Assembly (NCBI GenBank): GCA_026418175.1
Contig: JAOABX010000004.1
Span: forward strand, 93,760-157,759
DNA: 64,000 bases
Source of the DNA: Flavobacteriales bacterium
Lineage (GTDB): Bacteria > Bacteroidota > Bacteroidia > CAIKAF01
Direction: 5' to 3'
Shown here piece after piece: positions 1 through 7,185 of the stretch (position 1 is its first letter; each line of letters starts with the position of its first letter). The translations under genes and the position numbers were made by a program. The notes below the pieces were generated by a model that saw only the letters and a list, made by a program, of their open reading frames with translations, was not told where the DNA came from and searched no databases.

Positions 1-689
1 GTATCCATCAATTGTCCTCGACGAACTTTTTCATTTAGGCCATCAAATGATCGAATGATGTAATCATGAAGTTGCCACCCTCCGGTGATGCTGTCGTAAA
101 CAATATGGCCAGCCATGATTTTAAGAACCAACTTTTCATTTTCCATTTTTTCATACGAAAATTTGGAGGCGCGATTAGCTCTTACATCATAACGTTCCAC
201 ATATACAAATTCACCTTTGCTAAGTTGCCGGTGGAAGTTGGGGGAGGTTTCCGACCCTTTTCCAAAATATTTTTTTTCGAATTTTATACGAACTTCGTTC
301 GAACGAGGCAATACATAATTGGTAAGTGTCCAACTTATGCTTGCTATAAAGGTTGCTGAAATTAAAAAAGGAACTAACAAGCGCCAATAGCTAATACCTG
401 TAGCTAAAATAGAAATGATTTCTAACCGGCTGGCCATACGGGATGTAAAAAAAATAACGGAAATAAATACAAATAACGGACTAAATAAGTTGCCAAAAAA
501 TGGAATAAAATTTAAATAGTAATCCAGGAGAATTTCTTTCATGCTGGGCTTAAAACCGGGTCGGCCGATAAATCCATCCAACTTTTCTGAAACATCAAAC
601 ACAATAGTTAGCGCCAATATTAGGGTGATAGCTACAAAAAAAGTAGCTAAAAATTTGCCCATAATATAGCGGTCAATTCGTTTAAACAT
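1..689 (-). CDS. LptF/LptG-family LPS export permease, partial (5' part)
   Basis: This is the N-terminal part (about 229 residues) of a YjgP/YjgQ-type permease; the rest lies beyond the window start. The family supplies the membrane subunits of the ABC transporter that moves lipopolysaccharide from the inner membrane to the Lpt bridge. The translation begins MFKRIDRYIMGKFLATFFVA and has the usual layout: a hydrophobic segment near residues 12-32, a loop, further hydrophobic segments near 62-80 and 100-122, then a soluble periplasmic region rich in charged residues. The start ATG shares one base with the tgt stop codon (TGATG on the minus strand), which suggests translational coupling. LptF and LptG are hard to tell apart here, so no symbol is given. 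Confidence 0.85.
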   Translation of the reverse strand, partial: MFKRIDRYIMGKFLATFFVAITLILALTIVFDVSEKLDGFIGRPGFKPSMKEILLDYYLNFIPFFGNLFSPLFVFISVIFFTSRMASRLEIISILATGISYWRLLVPFLISATFIASISWTLTNYVLPRSNEVRIKFEKKYFGKGSETSPNFHRQLSKGEFVYVERYDVRANRASKFSYEKMENEKLVLKIMAGHIVYDSITGGWQLHDYIIRSFDGLNEKVRRGQLMD

Positions 690-1831
690 CAAAGCCGGGT
701 AGTTACTTTTTTTACCATGTCGTTTTTCCAGCTTGCAAAATCTCCTGCCAAAATTTGTTTACGTGCTTCTTTTACCAGCCAAAGATAAAATCCTAAATTA
801 TGTATGCTAGCTATTTGCGATGCCAATCGCTCATTTACCATAAATAAATGGCGTAAATAAGCCTTGGAATATTGTCTATCTACAAAAAGATCACTTTCTT
901 CATCTATGGGTGAAAAGTCATCTTCCCATTTTTTGTTTTTCATGTTCATTATGCCATTTCGTGTAAACAGCATACCATTGCGGCCATTGCGGGTTGGCAT
1001 AACACAATCAAACATATCTACACCCAAGGCAATGCATTCCAAAATATTTTCAGGAGTTCCAACCCCCATGAGGTATCGAGGCTTATCAGCCGGTAAAATG
1101 TTGCAAACCACATCCGTCATTTCATACATGATTTCAGCTGGTTCACCTACGGATAATCCACCGATGGCATTTCCATCCATGTTCATTGAAGTTATAAATT
1201 CAGCTGATTGTATTCGTAAATCTTTATAGGTACTTCCCTGAACAATTGGAAATAAGGACTGATAATATCCATAGGGACATTCAGAATGCTGGTAAGCATC
1301 CACACATCGCTTGAGCCAACGATGTGTTAATTCCATGGATTTATAAGCATAGGTGTAATCGCTGGGATAGGGAGGGCATTCATCAAACGCCATCATGATA
1401 TCACTTCCAATGTTTCGTTGGATACCAATAACATTTTCCGGAGTAAATAAATGTTTTGAACCATCTATATGCGATTTGAAAAAAGCTCCTTCTTCGGTGA
1501 GTTTACGGTTTTCGTTGAGTGAAAAGATTTGGTAGCCCCCGCTATCTGTCAAAATGGGGCGTTCCCAGTTCATAAACTGATGTAAGCCTCCGGCTTTGTA
1601 AAGTATTTCGGTTCCCGGACGTAAATACAGGTGATAGGTATTCCCTAAAATAATTTGTGCCTGAATATCATCTTTAAGTTCTCGTTGATGTACAGCTTTT
1701 ACAGAACCCACTGTTCCAACAGGCATAAAAATAGGGGTTTCAATAATTCCGTGTGCAGTATGCAGAATACCAGCCCTGGCTTTACTTTGGGTATCTGTAG
1801 CTATTAGCGTATATGTATTGTTTGTTGACAT
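689..1831 (-). CDS. tgt: tRNA-guanine(34) transglycosylase
   Basis: The enzyme exchanges guanine for a queuine precursor at the wobble position of GUN-anticodon tRNAs. The 380-residue length is normal. The substrate-binding motif TDSGGYQIFSL and the catalytic-region motif DMFDCVMPTRNGRNGMLFT are both present, as is GGLSVGEP. In E. coli-type enzymes a CxCxxC cluster plus a histidine binds structural zinc; here the aligned positions read S313, L315 and D318, while the histidine in SIHNL is kept. From memory, other Bacteroidota Tgt proteins also lack these cysteines, so this looks like a lineage trait rather than damage. It is followed with a one-base overlap by the Lpt permease gene. Confidence 0.95.
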   Translation of the reverse strand: MSTNNTYTLIATDTQSKARAGILHTAHGIIETPIFMPVGTVGSVKAVHQRELKDDIQAQIILGNTYHLYLRPGTEILYKAGGLHQFMNWERPILTDSGGYQIFSLNENRKLTEEGAFFKSHIDGSKHLFTPENVIGIQRNIGSDIMMAFDECPPYPSDYTYAYKSMELTHRWLKRCVDAYQHSECPYGYYQSLFPIVQGSTYKDLRIQSAEFITSMNMDGNAIGGLSVGEPAEIMYEMTDVVCNILPADKPRYLMGVGTPENILECIALGVDMFDCVMPTRNGRNGMLFTRNGIMNMKNKKWEDDFSPIDEESDLFVDRQYSKAYLRHLFMVNERLASQIASIHNLGFYLWLVKEARKQILAGDFASWKNDMVKKVTTRL

Positions 1832-1919
1832 GTCGAATTACAAAAGTCTGAAAATAATTCAAGTATTAATAACCTTTTGATGAATTTTACCGCACGGGAA
1901 TTATTCGTTAATTTGATTT

Positions 1920-3017
1920 ATGGCATGGCTTTCTGACATAATATTCATTGCATTGTTAGGCATTATAATTATAGAATTATTACTTGTTTTTTTGCTTAGG
2001 CATTGGCCAACTAAATGTGAGAAACATTCAGCTACAACTACACCATCCATTTCGGTAGTGGTATGTTCACACAATGATGCAAATGAACTGAAAAAAAACC
2101 TACCCTTATTGCTTAATCAAAACTATTTGTTGTTTGAAGTGATTTTGGTTGATGACCACTCAGAAGATGATACAGAAGTTTGGCTGAATACACTTTCTTC
2201 AAAGAAACTTCGTGTAATTACATTGCGAAATAAAAAAAAAACAGGCAAAAGTAATGCGCTGGCAGCAGGGTTACGAATTGCATCGGGGGAGTGGATCGTT
2301 TTAACAGATGCCGATTGTTCGGTGCAAAGCGAGGATTGGCTACGGCATCTTTCATGCTACTTAACGAATCAATATATCGGTTATGTAGCATATGGGCCCC
2401 ATATAAAACTTCGCGGATTTTTAAATAAATTAATTCGTTATGATACGGCACAGGTTGCTTCGTTATATCTATCGTCGGCTGCCGGTGGGTTCCCATACAT
2501 GGGCGTTGGACGAAACATGGGGTGGCATCGGTCTGTACTTTCAAAGGTGATTGATGCTTTGGAAAAGTTACCGACCATGTCTGGTGATGATGATTGGGTG
2601 TTACAACAATTACGTAATGAAGGAAAAATACGTCCTATTGCTGATCCCACTACCTTCGCCTTCTCACTTCCCAAAACATCCCTCAAAAGCTGGTTTCGTC
2701 AAAAGACTCGGCATCATACCACCGGTTGGAATTATGCATGGAAAGATAAACTTTGGTTAGCAGCCTGGCATATAAACCGTATGCTTTTTTATCCATTGTT
2801 ACTAATGTTTTTGTTATTCGGCATTTCGTCCTTCCAGTGTATTGGAATTTTTTTGATTCGATCGGTTATTGTATGGGGCTGGCAGACAATACGTTTTAAC
2901 AAACTGTTAGAAAAAGACCTAATTTTTTATATTCCGCTGCTAGAGATTATTCATACTTTCGTGGTATTGGTGTTTAGCTTAAGATCAATTGGAAAAGCCA
3001 ACCAATCATGGAAATAA
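1920..3017 (+). CDS. Family 2 glycosyltransferase, membrane-bound
   Basis: A 365-residue GT2 (GT-A fold) enzyme that should transfer a sugar from a nucleotide donor at the cytoplasmic membrane; the acceptor is unknown. Visible parts in order are an N-terminal membrane segment (about residues 5-26), the GT2 start SVVVCSHNDANELKKNL (about 45-62), the VDDHSEDDTE and LTDADC aspartate motifs (donor and metal binding), and SGDDDWVLQQL followed by a QKTRHHTTGW segment resembling the QxxRW acceptor motif. Two hydrophobic segments close the protein (about 290-312 and 335-355). Its last 10 bases overlap the next gene, an ECF sigma factor, so the two are probably co-expressed. Confidence 0.88.
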   Translation: MAWLSDIIFIALLGIIIIELLLVFLLRHWPTKCEKHSATTTPSISVVVCSHNDANELKKNLPLLLNQNYLLFEVILVDDHSEDDTEVWLNTLSSKKLRVITLRNKKKTGKSNALAAGLRIASGEWIVLTDADCSVQSEDWLRHLSCYLTNQYIGYVAYGPHIKLRGFLNKLIRYDTAQVASLYLSSAAGGFPYMGVGRNMGWHRSVLSKVIDALEKLPTMSGDDDWVLQQLRNEGKIRPIADPTTFAFSLPKTSLKSWFRQKTRHHTTGWNYAWKDKLWLAAWHINRMLFYPLLLMFLLFGISSFQCIGIFLIRSVIVWGWQTIRFNKLLEKDLIFYIPLLEIIHTFVVLVFSLRSIGKANQSWK

Positions 3018-3616
3018 ATAATTCATTATCGGATAAAGCCCGTTCAGACCATGAACTGGTAAAACGAGCTGTAGAGCTCGGCGATCAACTGGCCTATGCG
3101 GAGTTATTAGGCAGATATCGAGATTCTATTTATTTCATGTTTGTGAAGATGGTTGGCAATAAAGACGATGCTGAAGACTTAACCATTGAAACATTTGGAA
3201 AAGCTTTTAAAAGTTTGCCTTATTATCAGCCCAATTTTGCTTTTAGTACCTGGTTATATCGTATTGCTACAAATAATGGGATTGATTTTTTGCGACGAAA
3301 AAAGTTAAATACATTTTCAATAGATAATGCCATCAAAGGAAAAGATGGCGATGAATTGACGATTGATGTTCGCAGTCAAGTACCTGATCCAGAGGAAGAG
3401 ATGATTCGGGAACAAAAAAAAGAAGTATTGCGGCAGTTAGTAGAAAAACTTAAACCCCGCTATCGGCGGCTTATTGAACTGAGGTATTACGAAGATTTAT
3501 CATACGAAGAAATTGCGGAACGATTAAATCTTCCCTTAGGTACCATTAAAGCCCAGTTGTTTCGTGCCAAAGATTTACTCTATCATATTGTAAAGAAAAC
3601 CCGTGGCAATATTTAA
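3008..3616 (+). CDS. ECF-type RNA polymerase sigma factor
   Basis: A 202-residue sigma-70 family protein with only regions 2 and 4. Region 2 is seen in YAELLGRYRDSIYFMFVKMV, the DDAEDLTIETFGKAF helix and the FSTWLYRIATNNGIDFLRR promoter-melting segment. Region 4 contains LRYYEDLSYEEIAERLNLPL followed by GTIKAQLFRAKDLL, a typical helix-turn-helix. It would direct RNA polymerase to a small regulon. The start overlaps the glycosyltransferase by 10 bases and the stop lies just before rsmG. No anti-sigma gene is adjacent, which is unusual for ECF factors controlled by membrane stress, so control may be transcriptional or the partner may be elsewhere. Confidence 0.92.
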   Translation: MEINNSLSDKARSDHELVKRAVELGDQLAYAELLGRYRDSIYFMFVKMVGNKDDAEDLTIETFGKAFKSLPYYQPNFAFSTWLYRIATNNGIDFLRRKKLNTFSIDNAIKGKDGDELTIDVRSQVPDPEEEMIREQKKEVLRQLVEKLKPRYRRLIELRYYEDLSYEEIAERLNLPLGTIKAQLFRAKDLLYHIVKKTRGNI

Positions 3617-3620
3617 GCCC

Positions 3621-4241
3621 ATGGAAATAATTCAAAAATATTTTCCCGAGCTTTCATCACATCAGTTACAGCAGTTTGCAATTGCTAAAGAAGCTTATCA
3701 ACTATGGAATGAACGCATCAACGTAATTTCTAGAAAAGATATTGAAAATATCGAAGAACGTCATTTTTTACATTCGCTGGCCATAGCTAAAGTAGTGAAA
3801 TTTGCACCCGGAACACGCATACATGACGTAGGAACCGGTGGAGGCTTTCCTGGAATACCATTAGCAATTGCTTTTCCTCAATGCGAATTTTTGCTAATTG
3901 ATTCAATAGGTAAGAAATTAAAAGTAGTAGAAGAAGTGGTGGCTGCCTGTAAGCTCAACAATGTGCAAACTCAACATAGCCGTGCTGAACAGGTAAAGCA
4001 AACCTGCGATTTTGTTACTGGTAGGGCTGTAGAAACCATTGCTGAGTTTTACAGGCATGTATCGCATATGCTAAAAAAAGGTGAAAAAAGTTCGCTTCCT
4101 AACGGAATACTATATCTCAAAGGCGGAGATATTTCAGATGAAATAAAAAACTTTGGTAAACCAGTAAAAGAATTTCCTATTTCAACACTCTATGCTGAAC
4201 AATTTTTTGAAACAAAAAAAATAATTTTCATACCTTATTAA
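3621..4241 (+). CDS. rsmG: 16S rRNA (guanine527-N7)-methyltransferase
   Basis: RsmG methylates N7 of G527 in the 530 loop of 16S rRNA using S-adenosylmethionine. The AdoMet-binding motif DVGTGGGFPGIPLAIAFP is clear, followed by LIDSIGKKLKVVEEV and the later TGRAVETIAEF region. I chose ATG 3621 (MEIIQKYFPEL, 206 residues), which gives the usual family length and start; an in-frame GTG at 3603 would overlap the sigma gene and adds six residues with no family support. The gene follows the ECF sigma gene with a 4-base gap. Confidence 0.93.
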   Translation: MEIIQKYFPELSSHQLQQFAIAKEAYQLWNERINVISRKDIENIEERHFLHSLAIAKVVKFAPGTRIHDVGTGGGFPGIPLAIAFPQCEFLLIDSIGKKLKVVEEVVAACKLNNVQTQHSRAEQVKQTCDFVTGRAVETIAEFYRHVSHMLKKGEKSSLPNGILYLKGGDISDEIKNFGKPVKEFPISTLYAEQFFETKKIIFIPY

Positions 4242-4242
4242 T

Positions 4243-4755
4243 ATGGCTATTATACGAACAGTGTTGGGTAAAACCCCGGTGTTTGGGAAAGATTGCTGGT
4301 TAGCTGAAACTGCAGTGGTAACCGGTGATGTGATTTGCGGTGATGAGTGTACTTTTTGGTACAATGCTGTGGTACGTGGAGATGTACATTTTATTCGCAT
4401 GGGCAATCGTGTTAACGTTCAGGATAATGCAACAATACACTGTACCTATGAAAAAGCACCAACCACCATTGGAAATAATGTTTCTATAGCACACAATGCC
4501 ATTGTGCATGGATGTACTATTCATGATAATGTGCTGATTGGTATGGGAGCCATTGTGATGGATCATGCTGTGATTCATGCCGGATCAATCATTGCAGCCG
4601 GAGCAGTAGTTCTTGAAAATACAGTTGTAGAGTCAGGAAGTATTTATGCAGGTTCTCCGGCTAAAAAAATAAAATCTGTGGATGAACAACACGTTAAAGA
4701 TTTAATTAATCGCATTGCTCAAAATTATGTTAAATACGCTGGTTGGTATAGATAA
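4243..4755 (+). CDS. Gamma-carbonic anhydrase family protein (YrdA/PaaY-like)
   Basis: A 170-residue left-handed beta-helix protein with hexapeptide repeats from about residue 10 to 150. The family includes zinc-dependent gamma-carbonic anhydrases, which interconvert CO2 and bicarbonate, and relatives of unknown activity. The three metal-ligand histidines expected from the family are visible in NATIHCTYE and SIAHNAIVHGC, so a metal site is plausible. It starts one base after the rsmG stop, so it is part of the same transcription unit. Catalytic activity cannot be decided from sequence because many YrdA-type members are inactive as anhydrases. Confidence 0.88.
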   Translation: MAIIRTVLGKTPVFGKDCWLAETAVVTGDVICGDECTFWYNAVVRGDVHFIRMGNRVNVQDNATIHCTYEKAPTTIGNNVSIAHNAIVHGCTIHDNVLIGMGAIVMDHAVIHAGSIIAAGAVVLENTVVESGSIYAGSPAKKIKSVDEQHVKDLINRIAQNYVKYAGWYR

Positions 4756-4929
4756 TTCCTTGGTTATCGAGCTTGCTAATATGTGTTTGGAAGTCAATTA
4801 TATTTTAAAAATCTAAAGGTTTTTGACAAAACATACAATTTTTAAAAGTCTATTCTGGATAATTTTCCCTCTTTTTTCAAGTTGAATCAGTAGTGTTAGA
4901 ATTTTTAGCAGCAATTTAAGGGAAAATGC

Positions 4930-4937
4930 TAATTTTG
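4930..4937 (+). promoter_or_regulatory. Predicted sigma-A -7 element (TAATTTTG) of the E2 gene
   Basis: This matches the Bacteroidota -7 consensus TAnnTTTG exactly and lies 19 bases before the E2 start codon. The -33 region (T-run near 4902-4906) is weak. The rest of the 201-bp gap 4756-4956 is AT-rich and holds nothing else I can identify. Confidence 0.55.
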
Positions 4938-4956
4938 GCATCCTAAAATCTGTATC

Positions 4957-6276
4957 ATGGCAAAGGTTGAAGTATTAATGCCCAAACTGGGAGAAAGCGT
5001 AATGGAAGCTACTATTACCAAATGGTTGATAGAAGAGGGAGGCAGGGTTGAATTTGAACAGCCATTGGTTGAAATAGCTACTGACAAGGTAGATTCAGAA
5101 GTTCCTGCGCCTTATGCGGGCATGCTTGTTAAAAAACTTTTTAACGAAGGTGATGTAGTGAAAATAGGACAGGCCTTTGCTTTGATTGAAACAGAAGCAG
5201 TTACTGATGCACCGACACCTGTTGTTGAAGCTCCCAAAGCCGAAGTCCCATTTGTCCCACAGCCTACTCAGACATCTACTACTTTGGTATCAGCATCCTC
5301 ACAAACTGCCCCAAAAACCGGAGGAAATCGTTTTTATTCTCCTTTAGTACGCACCATTGCCCTAAAAGAAAACATTTCCAACGAAGAATTAGATACTATA
5401 CCAGGTACAGGGCTTGATGGCCGAGTTACCAAAAACGATATTTTGGCTTATGTAGCCTCGGGCAGAAAATCGGCCCCTGTTGTTCCATCTACACCTGTAA
5501 ACCAACCGGTAGCTGAAGTGCGCCGCGAGGAGCCGATAGCTGTAAAACCGGCTGTTTCTATTGGCGGTGGTGATCAAATCATTGAAATGGATCGCATGCG
5601 TAAGCTCATAGCACAAAACATGGTGTTGAGTAAACAAACTTCAGCGCATGTAACCTCGTTTGTGGAGGCAGATGTTACAAATTTGGTGAGATGGCGTGAA
5701 AAAGTAAAAGGTGAATTTGAAAAGAAATATGGAGAAAAACTTACGTTTACTCCAATGATCCTGGAAGCCGTAGTGCAGGCTATTCGTGAATTTCCTAACG
5801 TAAATGCTTCGGTTGATGGCGACAGAATAATTGTAAAAGGTAGAATTAATTTGGGAATGGCAACAGCCTTGCCTTCTGGGAATCTCATAGTTCCAGTTAT
5901 AAAAAATGCCGATCAAATGAACTTGTATGGCCTTACTAAGGCTGTAAATGACCTTGCCAACCGGGCACGTCAAAACAAATTAAAACCGGATGAGATTCAG
6001 GATGGTACATACACTGTATCAAACGTTGGAACCTTTGGTAACGTAATGGGTACACCCATTATCAATCAACCGCAGGTGGCTATATTGGCTACTGGAGCTA
6101 TTCGTAAGCGTCCCGCTGTGCTTGAAACTCCTGATGGAGATGTGATTGCCATCCGTCATATGATGTTCTTGTCTCATTCATATGATCACCGTATCATTGA
6201 TGGTGCTTTGGGTGGAATGTTTGTAAAACGGGTGGCAGAAATTCTCGAAGCATTTGATATTAACCGTTCCATTTAA
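4957..6276 (+). CDS. 2-oxoacid dehydrogenase E2, dihydrolipoamide acyltransferase
   Basis: The acyltransferase core of a 2-oxoacid dehydrogenase complex; it takes the acyl group from E1 via a lipoyl arm and passes it to CoA. Domains are in the standard order over 439 residues: lipoyl domain (about 1-77, lipoyl lysine in EIATDKVDSEV), a Pro/Ala/Thr-rich linker, the peripheral-subunit-binding domain (about 128-165, SPLVRTIALKENI), a second linker, and the catalytic domain (about 205-439) with active-site HSYDHRIIDGA. The E1 alpha/beta fusion at 50830 is a natural partner and suggests a branched-chain 2-oxoacid dehydrogenase; succinyltransferase activity is less likely but not excluded. No E3 is in the window. 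Confidence 0.93.
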   Translation: MAKVEVLMPKLGESVMEATITKWLIEEGGRVEFEQPLVEIATDKVDSEVPAPYAGMLVKKLFNEGDVVKIGQAFALIETEAVTDAPTPVVEAPKAEVPFVPQPTQTSTTLVSASSQTAPKTGGNRFYSPLVRTIALKENISNEELDTIPGTGLDGRVTKNDILAYVASGRKSAPVVPSTPVNQPVAEVRREEPIAVKPAVSIGGGDQIIEMDRMRKLIAQNMVLSKQTSAHVTSFVEADVTNLVRWREKVKGEFEKKYGEKLTFTPMILEAVVQAIREFPNVNASVDGDRIIVKGRINLGMATALPSGNLIVPVIKNADQMNLYGLTKAVNDLANRARQNKLKPDEIQDGTYTVSNVGTFGNVMGTPIINQPQVAILATGAIRKRPAVLETPDGDVIAIRHMMFLSHSYDHRIIDGALGGMFVKRVAEILEAFDINRSI

Positions 6277-6302
6277 TTTGATTATTTTTAAATCAAATAT
6301 TT

Positions 6303-6338
6303 ATCAAACGCCATGTTTTTCGTGGCGTTTGATTTTTT
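6303..6338 (+). terminator. Rho-independent terminator after the E2 gene
   Basis: An 11-bp perfect stem (6303-6313 pairing with 6323-6333, ATCAAACGCCA) with a 9-base loop is followed by a T-run. It lies 26 bases after the E2 stop. Confidence 0.85.
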
Positions 6339-6350
6339 AAAATCAACTCC

Positions 6351-7127
6351 ATGATTGAATTACATAAACCCCTACTGTTTTTTGATATTGAATCAACAGG
6401 TTTAAGTGTGCTTAAAGACCGTATTGTTGAAATATCCTTTATCAAATTACTTCCTGATGGCTCAGAACATCGCAGGGAATATTTGCTCAACCCGACTATC
6501 CCAATCTCTCCGGAAGCAACATCCGTTCATGGAATTACTAACGAAATGGTGAAAGATAAACCCACCTTTGACGAAGTAGCTCATGAAATATTTGATTTTA
6601 TTGGGAATGCTGATCTTTCTGGATTTAATGCCCTAAAGTTTGATATTCCCATGCTGGTGGAAGAGTTTATGCGCTGTAATATTGACTTTGATCTAGCTTC
6701 GCGTGATATTGTGGATGTACAACTCATCTTTCATAAAATGGAAGAAAGAACTTTGGCAGCAGCTTATCGTTTTTATTGTGATAAAGAATTGAAAAATGCT
6801 CATTCTGCAACGGCTGACACTGAAGCTACTTACGAAGTATTTAAAAAACAAATTGAACGATATGACCAATTAAAAACCAGTATTAAAAAAATAAGTGAAT
6901 TTACCGGATTGAATAAACGGGCTGATTTAGAAGGTCGTATTGTTTTTGATGACCAGGGAAATGAAATATTTAACTTTGGTAAACACAAAGGTAGAAAAGT
7001 AGAAGAAGTGTTTGCTAAGGAACCTAGTTATTATAATTGGATGATGGAGGGCGATTTTGCGGCATACACTAAAAAGGTTATCACAGATATTCGGTTGCGC
7101 ATGCTTAAAAAGAAGTTTCAATCTTGA
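6351..7127 (+). CDS. DnaQ-like 3'-5' exonuclease with C-terminal DUF3820-like domain
   Basis: A 258-residue DEDD-family exonuclease related to the DNA polymerase III epsilon subunit. Exo I is FFDIESTGL, followed by VHGITNEMV; Exo II is FNALKFDIPML, and Exo III is HSATADTEAT with the conserved His and Asp (DEDDh type). The C-terminal quarter (about residues 200-250, FNFGKHKGRKVEEVF then PSYYNWMMEGDF) resembles the small DUF3820 domain often fused to such nucleases. A role in proofreading or repair is the family expectation. It is a stand-alone gene between the E2 terminator and the PorE-like gene. Confidence 0.9.
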   Translation: MIELHKPLLFFDIESTGLSVLKDRIVEISFIKLLPDGSEHRREYLLNPTIPISPEATSVHGITNEMVKDKPTFDEVAHEIFDFIGNADLSGFNALKFDIPMLVEEFMRCNIDFDLASRDIVDVQLIFHKMEERTLAAAYRFYCDKELKNAHSATADTEATYEVFKKQIERYDQLKTSIKKISEFTGLNKRADLEGRIVFDDQGNEIFNFGKHKGRKVEEVFAKEPSYYNWMMEGDFAAYTKKVITDIRLRMLKKKFQS

Positions 7128-7160
7128 ATAATGTAAATTTTCATACTGTTCTAAATCGTT

Positions 7161-7168
7161 TATATTTG
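7161..7168 (+). promoter_or_regulatory. Predicted sigma-A -7 element (TATATTTG) of the PorE-like gene
   Basis: Exact match to TAnnTTTG, 17 bases before the start codon at 7186. A T-rich -33 region (TTTT at 7138-7141) precedes it at about the expected spacing. Confidence 0.5.
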
Positions 7169-7185
7169 AATTAGAATCCAAGATA

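Noticed and set aside
66..359. Open frame of 97 codons on the plus strand at the window start
   Set aside because: Antisense to the clear LptF/LptG-type coding frame that runs from 689 to the window edge; no family likeness.
3603..3620. GTG extension of rsmG
   Set aside because: The extension overlaps the sigma gene and lacks family likeness; ATG 3621 gives the normal RsmG start.
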